Origin: Aquificota bacterium
GTDB lineage: Bacteria; Aquificota; Aquificia; Aquificales; Aquificaceae
Assembly: GCA_024280065.1 (NCBI GenBank)
Contig: JAJRQX010000019.1
Span: 1 to 10,094 of the forward strand
Direction of reading: 5' to 3'
DNA: 10,094 nt
Position numbers and translations under genes: made by a program. The first letter of the stretch is position 1, and each line of letters starts with the position of its first letter. The notes under the pieces are model-generated. The model ran no database searches and was not told where the DNA came from. It saw only the letters and a list, made by a program, of their open reading frames with translations. Below are positions 1-6,523 of this stretch, piece after piece.

Positions 1-73
1 CGTTGTCCCTCCCGAGCAGGCCCAGGAGGCGGTTGAGGAGCTTGAGAAGATCGTATTCGGGGAGGAGGAATGA
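1..73 (+). CDS. C-terminal end of an unidentified protein (partial)
   Basis: An open frame enters from the left edge (first full codon at base 2) and ends at the TGA at 71-73. The visible 23 residues begin VVPPEQAQEAVEELEK and end in an acidic GEEE tail: a short hydrophobic strand, then an amphipathic helix. This would fit the last strand and helix of a small alpha/beta domain such as an ACT or ferredoxin-like fold, but that is only a guess and I do not recognise the gene. Its stop overlaps the dapB start (ATGA), and the GGAGGAGG in its last codons serves as the dapB ribosome binding site, so it is very likely the preceding gene of the same operon. Confidence 0.6.
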   Translation, partial: VVPPEQAQEAVEELEKIVFGEEE

Positions 74-864
74 CGAAGATAGTGGTATGCGGGGCTCTGG
101 GAAGGATGGGAAGGAGGATACTGGATCTGGCTCTGAAGGACCCTGAGGTTGAGGTGGTTGGCGGTGTTGAACATCCCGACCGCATATCCTCCCGGGACCT
201 GGGCGATGCCCTGGGTATAAAGGGACTAAAGGGTGTTCCCCTCACCGCCAGTCTTGAAGAGGTCGTCGGCTCCTGCGACGTTATCGTTGAGTTCTCAGGG
301 AACACAAGGGCAGCGGTTTCCCACACGAGGATAGCCTCCTTAGAAAGGAAAGCCTCCGTTGTGGGAACAACAGGTTTTACTGACACCGAGCTTAGGGATC
401 TTGAGGAGTGTTCCAAAAGGGCTCCCGTTCTGGTATCGCCGAACATGAGCCTCGGGGTGAACCTCCTCTTCAGGCTTGTGGAAACGGCGGCAAAGGTATT
501 AAAGGATAAGGGTTTTGACGTTGAGGTCGTTGAGGTCCACCACAGGTTCAAGAAGGACGCACCCAGCGGAACCGCTGTCAGGATAGCAAGGATACTTAGA
601 GAGGTTCTTGGCACGGAGAAGGTGGTCCACGGAAGGGAAGGGCTGTGTCCGAGAGGAGAAGGAGAGATAGGTGTGATGGCCGTAAGGGGCGGTGACGTGG
701 TGGGTGACCACACCGTTTACTTCCTCGGCTTTGGTGAGAGGCTTGAGCTTACCCACAGGGCTACCTCAAGGGACACCTTCGCCAAGGGCGCCCTTGAAGC
801 CGCCAAGTGGATAAAAGAAAGAGAACCGGGTCTGTACTCCATGTTTGACGTGCTGGATCTATGA
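70..864 (+). CDS. dapB: 4-hydroxy-tetrahydrodipicolinate reductase
   Basis: Cytosolic enzyme of the diaminopimelate/lysine pathway that reduces 4-hydroxy-tetrahydrodipicolinate with NAD(P)H to tetrahydrodipicolinate. It supplies meso-DAP for peptidoglycan and lysine. The 264-residue length is normal for the family. The N-terminal Rossmann domain has the dinucleotide loop GALGRMG (8-14) and an acidic E34 after the second strand, where the adenosine ribose is usually bound. GTTGF is at 99-103 and SPNMSLGVN at 123-131. The substrate domain carries the catalytic HH pair (157-158), the lysines K161/K162 and the PSGTA loop (165-169). The GDHTV motif is at 212-216. The ATG at 70 is chosen because GGAGG sits four bases upstream and the start overlaps the preceding stop as ATGA. 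The stop overlaps the mutS2 start in the same way, so the two are probably translationally coupled. Nothing unusual is seen. Confidence 0.97.
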   Translation: MTKIVVCGALGRMGRRILDLALKDPEVEVVGGVEHPDRISSRDLGDALGIKGLKGVPLTASLEEVVGSCDVIVEFSGNTRAAVSHTRIASLERKASVVGTTGFTDTELRDLEECSKRAPVLVSPNMSLGVNLLFRLVETAAKVLKDKGFDVEVVEVHHRFKKDAPSGTAVRIARILREVLGTEKVVHGREGLCPRGEGEIGVMAVRGGDVVGDHTVYFLGFGERLELTHRATSRDTFAKGALEAAKWIKEREPGLYSMFDVLDL

Positions 865-3122
865 GGGAAAGGGACCTTGAGAGGTTAGAGTTTACAAAGA
901 TAAAGGAGAGGCTAAAGAGCTTCGTCCACTCCCCCGCAACCGAAGAGCTGATAGACAGACTGAGACCAAGCACCGACCCCGAGGAAGTCAGGAGGTCCAT
1001 AGATATATTTGAGAGCTTTAAAGACCTTGAAGACATACCCATTTACGAGTTTGGAGACGTCCGACCTCTCCTTGAGAGGTCAAAGATAGAAAACGCTGTC
1101 CTCAGTGTTGATGAGATCCTGAGTATCCTTAATGTCCTTAAGCTGGTAAGGGAGTTAAGGAAGGTTCTGGGCAAGGCTGCAGAGACACGCCAGCCGCTCA
1201 GGTCCATAACCAAAAGGCTACACCTCCTCCCTTCCTTGGAGAACCTGATAGAGAGCTCTGTGGACAGGAGGGGGTTTGTGAAGGATGAGGCGAGCGAGGA
1301 GCTCTTCAGAGTAAGAAGAGCTATAAAGAGCATTGAGAAGGAGATAATGGAGAGGCTTGAGAACCTTCTCAGGCGCCCCGACGCGGACAAGGTCTTCACG
1401 GACAGGATAATAACCCTCAGGAACAACAGATACGTGGTCCCAGTAAAGACCTCACAGGTAAAGAAGATATTCGGCATAGTCCACGGGACATCCTCCTCGG
1501 GCTACACCACCTACGTAGAACCCCACTTCGTCATACAGCTGAACAACAGACTGACCGAGTTAAAGGGTGAGGAGGAGGAGGAGGTAAGGAAGGTCCTGAG
1601 GAGGATAACCGCATACATAGGAGACTTTGCGGACAGGATTCTTGAGAGCTTCTCAGCCTTAATTGAGGTGGACCTCCTGAACGCAAAGAGGAAACTGGCG
1701 AAGGCTTACGGGGGAAGGTTCCCGGAGATAGGGGAGTTCGTGGACCTCAAGAAGGTAAAGCATCCTGTACTCACCCTACTGAACCCGGAAACGGTCCCGG
1801 TGGACATAAGGCTGAAAGACTCCAAGGGAGTCATACTTACCGGTCCTAACACAGGAGGAAAGACGGTCGCCCTCAAGACTTTGGGTCTTGTCGTCCTTAT
1901 GGTCCAGAGCGGTATCCCTGTTCCCCTTGAGGAAGAGAGCGTCATAAGGGTATTTAAAAAGGTCTTCGTGGACGTAGGGGATGAGCAGAGCATAGACCAG
2001 AACCTTTCCACCTTCTCGTCCCACATGATGAACATGGCCGAGTTCCTGAAGAAGGTGGACGGGGATACGCTGGTTCTCCTTGACGAGCTGGGTGCAGGAA
2101 CGGACCCCTCAGAGGGTTCCGCCCTCGGCATAGGCATCCTGGAGTTCCTTAAGAGGAGGGGAGCCTGGGTCTTCGCAAACACCCACCACACGCCTGTTAA
2201 GGTCTATGCGATAACCTCAGACTACTACACCCCCGCCACGGTCCTCTTTGACAGGGATACCCTAAAACCCCTTTACAGGATAGCCTACGGGTCTGTAGGA
2301 GAGAGCATGGCAATTACCGTTGCGGAGAGGTGCGGGATACCCGAGGAGATACTTAAGGTGGCGTCCGAGAGGGTGGAAGGCCAGGGGGAGGACTACAGGG
2401 AGGCTATGAAGAGGCTTGAGGAGTTCACAAGGGACTACCAGGAGAAGATAGAGGAGCTGGAGAAGCTAAAAGAAGACCTCAGGAAGGAGAAGGAGAAGTA
2501 TGAGAGGCTCTATGAGGAGTATATGGAGTTCAAAAGAAGGGGCTGGAGGGAAGCTTACAGGGAGGCAAGGGAGTTTCTGAAGAGGCTTTCGGAGGAAGGT
2601 AAGAGGGTCCTAAAGAGTGCAAAGAGCTACAAGGAGATAGAGGAGTTTGTGAGGAAACAGGAAGAACAGGTGAAGCTCTTTGCCGAAGCGGAAGATGTCA
2701 GGGTTGGCGATACGGTTGAGTTCATGGGGAGGAAGGGAAAGGTGGTTGAGATAAAGGGAGGGAAGGCGAGGGTGGTATCGGGCAACATGAAGGTATGGAT
2801 GGATCTTAGCATGCTCTCAAAGGCCAAGGAGGAGGTTAAGGAGGTGAAGGAGATAGCGAGGATAACCCCTGTGAAGGGTGAGATAAACCTTATAGGCATG
2901 GACACGGAGACTGCCCTCATAGAGCTGGAGAGGTTCCTCGAGGAGGCCTACTCAGCCGGTCTCGGGAGCGTAAAGGTCATACACGGCCTAGGGAAGGGGG
3001 TCCTAAAGAGGGCGGTGAGGGAGTTCCTCTCAAGGCATGATAAGGTGAAGTTCTTCAGGGACGCATACCCGAGGGAGGGGGGTGCGGGTGTTACGGTGGT
3101 CTTCCTTACAGGCCCTGAATGA
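861..3122 (+). CDS. mutS2: Endonuclease MutS2 (MutS paralogue with Smr domain)
   Basis: MutS-family ATPase without the mismatch-binding N-terminal domains. Family members suppress recombination, and in Bacillus MutS2 acts on collided ribosomes. The 753-residue length is typical. Order: helical core and clamp (about 1-300), then the ABC-like ATPase with Walker A GPNTGGKT (328-335), the dimer signature STFSSHM (383-389), Walker B LVLLDE (404-409) and a NTHHT switch (440-444). A long charged coiled coil follows (about 510-605), then a KOW-like segment (about 611-650) and a C-terminal Smr domain (about 675-748) with HGLGKG (708-713). The Smr domain is odd: where LDLRG or LDLHG is expected it reads INLIG (675-679), losing the Asp and the basic residue tied to nuclease activity. 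ATPase function looks intact, while nuclease function is doubtful. The start overlaps the dapB stop as ATGA with only a weak Shine-Dalgarno, suggesting translational coupling. The 3' end overlaps the opposing EAL gene by 17 bases. Confidence 0.95.
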   Translation: MRERDLERLEFTKIKERLKSFVHSPATEELIDRLRPSTDPEEVRRSIDIFESFKDLEDIPIYEFGDVRPLLERSKIENAVLSVDEILSILNVLKLVRELRKVLGKAAETRQPLRSITKRLHLLPSLENLIESSVDRRGFVKDEASEELFRVRRAIKSIEKEIMERLENLLRRPDADKVFTDRIITLRNNRYVVPVKTSQVKKIFGIVHGTSSSGYTTYVEPHFVIQLNNRLTELKGEEEEEVRKVLRRITAYIGDFADRILESFSALIEVDLLNAKRKLAKAYGGRFPEIGEFVDLKKVKHPVLTLLNPETVPVDIRLKDSKGVILTGPNTGGKTVALKTLGLVVLMVQSGIPVPLEEESVIRVFKKVFVDVGDEQSIDQNLSTFSSHMMNMAEFLKKVDGDTLVLLDELGAGTDPSEGSALGIGILEFLKRRGAWVFANTHHTPVKVYAITSDYYTPATVLFDRDTLKPLYRIAYGSVGESMAITVAERCGIPEEILKVASERVEGQGEDYREAMKRLEEFTRDYQEKIEELEKLKEDLRKEKEKYERLYEEYMEFKRRGWREAYREAREFLKRLSEEGKRVLKSAKSYKEIEEFVRKQEEQVKLFAEAEDVRVGDTVEFMGRKGKVVEIKGGKARVVSGNMKVWMDLSMLSKAKEEVKEVKEIARITPVKGEINLIGMDTETALIELERFLEEAYSAGLGSVKVIHGLGKGVLKRAVREFLSRHDKVKFFRDAYPREGGAGVTVVFLTGPE

Positions 3123-3726
3123 GGGCGAGCTTCCTCTCCAGCTTGCCCTGCCATAGGTTTATACCGAAGGAAACCATCTTCTCAAGGTCCTCTTCCCTCT
3201 CCACGTTCTTTAAGATAACCTGTGATGCGGGAGATACCTTCTTTATCTCCTCAAAGGCCCAGAGGACGAAGTCAAACCTGTCCTCCGAAGCTGCCAGGTC
3301 TATCTTGACGTATGCGGGCTGGAGGATCTCTATCCTTTCCTTCCGGGAACCTTCTACACCGTAGTCATCCACAGAAAGGAGCACATCCCTCTTTTCCGCG
3401 AACTCCCTTACCTTTTCAAGGATGTCCCTGCTGACCACATCCTTCTGGATCTCAAGGACGAGATTCTTCCTGACAAACTGAACCACGTCGGTCGTGTATT
3501 TAACGAGGGTTGTCGGCTTTACGTTTATGAATACGAGGCCCTTTTCAAGGTCACCCTCAACTATGGCGCTCGCTCCTAGAAACTTAAAGAATATAAGGTC
3601 TGTCTTCTCGTCGATCCCCCTGTCAAGTATGTAGCTGTGGATACCGAGGTCGGGGAAGTACTCGTAACCTATCCTTCTCCTTCCCTGACCCGTCTCAAGG
3701 TATATACCTTCCTTCCTTACCTCCAC
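3106..3726 (-). CDS. Short stand-alone EAL-domain protein, partly degenerate
   Basis: About 206 residues that read as an EAL (cyclic-di-GMP phosphodiesterase-like) domain with no other domain. Counting from the GTG at 3724-3726, the EAL position is GYEYF (E22 kept, Ala-Leu replaced). INVKP (67-71) supplies the usual Asn, LEIQ the second Glu (E92), SVDDYG the Asp pair (D120-D121), VKIDL the Lys (K141), and WQG the Gln (Q193). The AEGVE motif reads LKNVE, so its glutamate is lysine (K173). The segment between the EAL and INVKP motifs is shorter than in active enzymes. Most ligand positions survive but one metal/substrate glutamate is lost, so I infer a c-di-GMP binder or protein-interaction domain rather than an active enzyme. 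The start is uncertain: GTG is the only plausible in-frame start, with no good Shine-Dalgarno. The longer open frame upstream runs antisense through the hydrolase gene and is not credible. Divergent from that hydrolase; tail overlaps mutS2. Confidence 0.8.
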   Translation of the reverse strand: MEVRKEGIYLETGQGRRRIGYEYFPDLGIHSYILDRGIDEKTDLIFFKFLGASAIVEGDLEKGLVFINVKPTTLVKYTTDVVQFVRKNLVLEIQKDVVSRDILEKVREFAEKRDVLLSVDDYGVEGSRKERIEILQPAYVKIDLAASEDRFDFVLWAFEEIKKVSPASQVILKNVEREEDLEKMVSFGINLWQGKLERKLALIQGL

Positions 3727-3762
3727 CCATAAAATTATGCAGGAAAAGGTATATTTAACTTT
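3727..3762. promoter_or_regulatory. AT-rich divergent promoter region between the EAL and hydrolase genes
   Basis: Only 36 bases separate the two divergent starts, and they are clearly richer in A and T than the surrounding genes. Rightward, TATATT at 3750-3755 is a possible -10 box that would start transcription almost at the hydrolase ATG (3763). Leftward, CATAAT (complement of 3734-3739) would start close to the EAL GTG (3726). No convincing -35 hexamers and no well-placed Shine-Dalgarno are seen for either gene. That there is a promoter here is inferred from gene orientation; the exact boxes are weak calls. Confidence 0.4.
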
Positions 3763-4401
3763 ATGAAAATGCTCCTGAAGGTTATCCCAGTAGGTCCTCT
3801 TGAGGTAAACTGCTCCGTGGTGGCGGATCCTGAAACGGGCGAGGCAATCGTGGTGGACCCGGGTGCAGACTGGGAGAAGATAATAGAGGTGGCAAAGGAG
3901 TTTCGCGTTAAGGCGATAGTAAACACCCACGGCCACATAGACCACGTGGGTCAGGTAAAAAAGGTGAAGGAGTTCTTCGGTGTTCCCTTCTACCTCCATC
4001 CAGCTGATGTGTTCCTGATAAGGGACGAGATATGGCCGGGTTTCGCCACCTACATAAGGGCTGAGGAGTGTCCTGAGCCAGATGTTCCGCTGGAGGAAGG
4101 CATGGAGATAAAGGTCGGTAGGATAACCTTCAAGGTTCTGCACACACCCGGCCACACGCCCGGGCTTTGTTGCCTGTACGCTGAGGAGGAGGGTGTCCTG
4201 ATAGCGGGGGATCTGCTCTTTAAAGGCAGCGTCGGCAGATGGGACCTCCCCGGAGGTGACAGGGAGAAGATGAGGAGGTCCATAGAGAGAATCTTTTCGG
4301 AGCTTCCGGACGACACCCTCGTCGTCTGCGGTCATTACGAGGAGACCACCATAGGGCATGAGAGGAGGTTCAACCCTTACCTGCATGGAGGTCTGCTGTG
4401 A
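3763..4401 (+). CDS. Metallo-beta-lactamase-fold hydrolase, glyoxalase II type
   Basis: Cytosolic binuclear-metal hydrolase of the short glyoxalase II-like (YcbL/GloB-like) group; 212 residues is typical. The metal motif THGHIDHVG (55-63) gives H56, H58, D60 and H61. H131 lies in TPGHTPG (128-134), D150 in AGDLLF, and H191 in VVCGHYEETTIG, so the full ligand set is present. The C-terminal GHERRFNPYL matches the usual ending of short family members that lack the separate glyoxalase II C-terminal helical domain. The substrate cannot be read from sequence; a thioester or persulfide is possible. Two starts are possible, ATG at 3763 and at 3769 (MKM); the first is kept. The nearest purine-rich stretch (AAAAGG, 3744-3749) is too far upstream to be a good Shine-Dalgarno. 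The stop overlaps the next gene's GTG start, so the two form an operon. Confidence 0.92.
   Translation: MKMLLKVIPVGPLEVNCSVVADPETGEAIVVDPGADWEKIIEVAKEFRVKAIVNTHGHIDHVGQVKKVKEFFGVPFYLHPADVFLIRDEIWPGFATYIRAEECPEPDVPLEEGMEIKVGRITFKVLHTPGHTPGLCCLYAEEEGVLIAGDLLFKGSVGRWDLPGGDREKMRRSIERIFSELPDDTLVVCGHYEETTIGHERRFNPYLHGGLL
4387..4392 (+). promoter_or_regulatory. Ribosome binding site fixing the GTG start of the ABC ATPase
   Basis: GGAGGT lies five bases before the GTG at 4398, inside the last codons of the upstream hydrolase. It supports this non-ATG start over any later one and indicates coupled translation across the GTGA overlap. Confidence 0.75.
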
Positions 4402-5165
4402 GGACGGTGGTCAGGGTTGAGAACCTCTGGAAGGAGATAGATGGGAGGTGGATACTTAAGGGGGTCTCCTTTGAGGTCATGGAAGAGGAGATCTTCTCAA
4501 TAATCGGAGCGAGCGGTAGCGGGAAGACATCCATTACCAAGCACATAGTAGGTCTCTGGAAGCCTACAAAGGGGAAGGTATACGTCTTCGGAAGAGAGGT
4601 CAGCGGTCTCCCTCCTCTTGAGCTTGACGACCTCAGGAGGAACATAGGCTACGTCTTCCAGGAGGGGGCATTGTTTGACAGCCTGAAGGTCTGGGAGAAC
4701 GTAGGGTTTTACTTCCTTGAGCACACCAACGCTAAGTCTGACGAAGTAAGGGAGATAGCCAGGGAGAAGCTCAGGCTCGTGAACCTGAACGAGGACGTTC
4801 TGGACCTTATGCCTTCGGAACTTTCGGGCGGTATGAAGAAGAGGGTGTCTATAGCGAGGGCGATAGCGACAGACCCGAAGCTTATAATCTACGATGAACC
4901 CACATCAGGGCTTGACCCAATAACCAGCAGGGTCATAGACAGGCTGATCCTTGAGCTGAGGGAGAAGACGAAAACCACCGCGATAGTTGTTACCCACGAT
5001 ATGATGAGCGCCTTCTCCATATCGGACAGGATAATGGTTCTCAGGGAGGGTGAGGTGGTGGACGTGGGTACCCCCGAGGAGATCCTCAGGTCAAAGGACC
5101 CCTTCGTCAATGAGTTTGTCAGCGAGATAAGGGAGATTCTAGTGGGTCAGGACAAAGCCCCTTAG
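4398..5165 (+). CDS. mlaF: ABC transporter ATP-binding protein, MlaF (phospholipid transport) type
   Basis: Cytoplasmic ATPase subunit predicted to power an Mla/Mce-type transporter that moves phospholipids between inner and outer membranes. It has 255 residues with every ATPase motif: Walker A GASGSGKT (37-44), Q-loop Q88 in YVFQEGALF, signature LSGGM (142-146), Walker B LIIYDEP (162-168), D-loop SGLDPITS and switch H200. The Q-loop sequence FQEGALFDSLKVWENV and the LSGGMKKRV/GLDPITS pair are characteristic of the MlaF/Ttg2A group rather than of amino acid or metal importers. The start is a GTG overlapping the stop of the hydrolase. No MlaE permease or MlaD substrate-binding gene is nearby: the next gene is convergent, so partners must be elsewhere. 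The symbol rests on family resemblance. The 3' end overlaps cfa by 27 bases. Confidence 0.85.
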   Translation: MRTVVRVENLWKEIDGRWILKGVSFEVMEEEIFSIIGASGSGKTSITKHIVGLWKPTKGKVYVFGREVSGLPPLELDDLRRNIGYVFQEGALFDSLKVWENVGFYFLEHTNAKSDEVREIAREKLRLVNLNEDVLDLMPSELSGGMKKRVSIARAIATDPKLIIYDEPTSGLDPITSRVIDRLILELREKTKTTAIVVTHDMMSAFSISDRIMVLREGEVVDVGTPEEILRSKDPFVNEFVSEIREILVGQDKAP

Positions 5166-6347
5166 GAACTCCCTCCTCATGATGGGGTAGTCGTTCCTGA
5201 CGCCTTTTGAGAGCAGAAACTGGAAGAGGTGATTGCTACCGGTGTAGAAGGAAACCGCTGAGGAGATGAGGTACAGGTCCCACATGCGGACAAACTCATC
5301 ACCGTACATCTCCCTTATCTTATCCACGTTGTCCCAGAACCTCTTTCTCCACGTTTTAAGGGTCCTGTAGTAATGGAGCCTCCAGTCGTCTATGTCTATG
5401 AGACAGAAGCTCGTTCCCTCAAAGGCTGTGATTATCTCGGGTATGCTTGGCAGGTATCCACCCGGGAATATATACTTTCTTATCCACCTGCTCGGCCTCT
5501 GTGGGTGGACCTTACCTATGGTGTGAAGCAAGAACAGACTGCCTTCCTCCATCACCTTCTCCACAGTCCTGAAGAAGGTTCTCATATGCTCCTTTCCTAC
5601 ATGCTCAAACATACCCACCGAGACCACCTTTGTAAACTTCCTCTCCAGCCTGGGAAGGTCCACATAGTGCATCAGGTAGACCTCAACCCTCCCTTCAAGA
5701 CCCCTCCTTTTTATCTCTTCCCTGACATACCTGTACTGGTTCTCAGAGAGGGTTATCCCCACGCTTTTGAGACCGAAGATCTCCACACTCTCAAGGATTA
5801 TGGAACCCCAGCCGCAACCTATGTCAAGCAGGGTATCCTCCTCACACAACTGGAGCTTTTCGTATATTATCCTCCTCTTCTCCCTCTGGGCTTCATCTAT
5901 GTCCATGTCAGGTGACGAGAAGAAGGCACAGGAGTAGGTCATTGTAGAATCCAGCCAGAGCCTGTAAAACTCGTCCCCGAGGTCGTAGTGGTGCTGGACG
6001 TTCCTCTTCTCCTTAAGAGTGTTTACTCTCCCTATAAGGTTCATGACCTTAAAGAGGAACAGGGAAAAGTTTCCCTTCTCCCTCCCGTTGAGGTATCTGC
6101 TACCTATGATAAGTACCCTCTCCAGGTCCCCCTCCACCTCTATCTCGCCCCTCATGTATCCCTCCCCGAAACCCATCTCAGGGTCCTTTAAGGTTTCCCT
6201 GAAGGCTTCCCAGGTCCTGAATACCACCCTGTGGTCCACCCTCCCTTCGGGTATATCCGTGCCGTCTGGTAATCTTATGCCGAGGATTTCCTCAGAGCAT
6301 GAGTTTATCTCCTCCAGGATACGGGAGACCATTTTCTCCCTTATCAT
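5139..6347 (-). CDS. cfa: Cyclopropane-fatty-acyl-phospholipid synthase
   Basis: S-adenosylmethionine-dependent enzyme acting at the membrane surface; it adds a methylene across the double bond of unsaturated acyl chains in phospholipids. Cyclopropane C21 acids are known membrane lipids of Aquificales, which fits. 402 residues, slightly longer than the E. coli enzyme. The N-terminal lipid-binding domain has GFGEGYMRGEIE (59-70). NVQHHYDLGDEFY (116-128) precedes the SAM fold with LLDIGCGWGS (173-182). Residues matching the E. coli bicarbonate pocket are all present: C140 (TYSCAFF), E248 (MFEHVG), H275 and I277 (LHTIG) and a Tyr in HYYRTL (325-330). IFPGGYLPS is at 293-301. The ATG at 6345-6347 is supported by GGGAGGG six bases upstream. 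It follows tRNA-Gly on the same strand after only 21 bases, so it is probably co-transcribed with the tRNA. Confidence 0.95.
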   Translation of the reverse strand: MIREKMVSRILEEINSCSEEILGIRLPDGTDIPEGRVDHRVVFRTWEAFRETLKDPEMGFGEGYMRGEIEVEGDLERVLIIGSRYLNGREKGNFSLFLFKVMNLIGRVNTLKEKRNVQHHYDLGDEFYRLWLDSTMTYSCAFFSSPDMDIDEAQREKRRIIYEKLQLCEEDTLLDIGCGWGSIILESVEIFGLKSVGITLSENQYRYVREEIKRRGLEGRVEVYLMHYVDLPRLERKFTKVVSVGMFEHVGKEHMRTFFRTVEKVMEEGSLFLLHTIGKVHPQRPSRWIRKYIFPGGYLPSIPEIITAFEGTSFCLIDIDDWRLHYYRTLKTWRKRFWDNVDKIREMYGDEFVRMWDLYLISSAVSFYTGSNHLFQFLLSKGVRNDYPIMRREFLRGFVLTH

Positions 6348-6353
6348 GGTGGT

Positions 6354-6360
6354 CCCTCCC
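6354..6360 (-). promoter_or_regulatory. Ribosome binding site of cfa
   Basis: GGGAGGG on the - strand ends six bases before the cfa ATG. It fills a third of the 21-base gap between the tRNA 3' end and cfa, leaving no room for a separate promoter in the gap. Confidence 0.75.
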
Positions 6361-6368
6361 TTTTTAAG

Positions 6369-6440
6369 AGCGGGCGACGGGACTCGAACCCGCGACCTCC
6401 TGCTTGGGAAGCAGGCGTTCTACCTCTGAACTACGCCCGC
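6369..6440 (-). tRNA. tRNA-Gly, anticodon CCC
   Basis: The 72-base - strand sequence folds as a full cloverleaf. Acceptor GCGGGCG pairs with CGCCCGC (7 bp). The D stem is GTTC/GAAC, the anticodon stem CCTGC/GCAGG with loop TTCCCAA, and the T stem GCGGG/CCCGT with loop TTCGAGT. The anticodon is CCC (reads GGG, glycine), and the discriminator base is U, as usual for bacterial tRNA-Gly. The 3' CCA is not encoded (TCTT follows), so it must be added by tRNA nucleotidyltransferase. It is preceded by its own strong promoter and followed closely by cfa. Confidence 0.97.
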
Positions 6441-6449
6441 TAAAATCTT

Positions 6450-6477
6450 ACTATACACTAAAACCTGACCAAGTCAA
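6450..6477 (-). promoter_or_regulatory. Promoter of the tRNA-Gly (and probably cfa) transcript
   Basis: On the - strand TTGACT (6472-6477) and TATAGT (6450-6455) are separated by 16 bases: a near-consensus sigma-70-type -35/-10 pair. The distance from the -10 to the mature tRNA 5' end (6440) is only nine bases, so the predicted transcript has a leader of just a few bases. Confidence 0.8.
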
Positions 6478-6481
6478 GGTA

Positions 6482-6490
6482 TGGTATAAT
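6482..6490 (+). promoter_or_regulatory. Extended -10 promoter of the rplS operon
   Basis: TGG followed by a perfect TATAAT (6485-6490) forms an extended -10 element. Transcription would start about 6497, giving a leader of about 27 bases before the rplS ATG. No good -35 hexamer is found at 16-18 bases, which is acceptable for an extended -10 promoter. The -35 box of the oppositely directed tRNA promoter lies immediately upstream, inside the DNA this promoter would occupy. Confidence 0.65.
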
Positions 6491-6508
6491 TCCCGATCCA
6501 AGATTTTC

Positions 6509-6515
6509 AAGGAGG
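6509..6515 (+). promoter_or_regulatory. Ribosome binding site deciding the rplS start
   Basis: AAGGAGG, a perfect Shine-Dalgarno match, lies eight bases before the ATG at 6524. It rules out the upstream in-frame extension that would run through the tRNA gene and promoter. Confidence 0.85.
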
Positions 6516-6523
6516 AAACCGCC

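Noticed and set aside
1567..1585. Short GAG repeat in mutS2
   Set aside because: It encodes a run of glutamates in a charged helical segment and lacks the length of a functional microsatellite.
3112..3126. Hairpin GCCCT/AGGGC with a five-base loop at the mutS2/EAL junction
   Set aside because: The five-base-pair stem lies within coding sequence and no T tract follows on either strand, so it does not support an intrinsic terminator.
3727..4386. Open frame on the - strand extending the EAL gene upstream through the hydrolase gene
   Set aside because: It runs antisense to a hydrolase with a complete metal-binding motif set, and its translation there has no domain character. The EAL similarity begins only after about 3726.
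5373..5915. 180-codon open frame on the + strand inside cfa
   Set aside because: It is antisense to strongly conserved Cfa motifs and its translation has no recognisable domain. It is a shadow of the cfa codon bias.
6404..6523. Upstream in-frame extension of rplS
   Set aside because: It would cross the tRNA gene and both promoters. AAGGAGG before ATG 6524 and the normal L19 N-terminus fix the true start.
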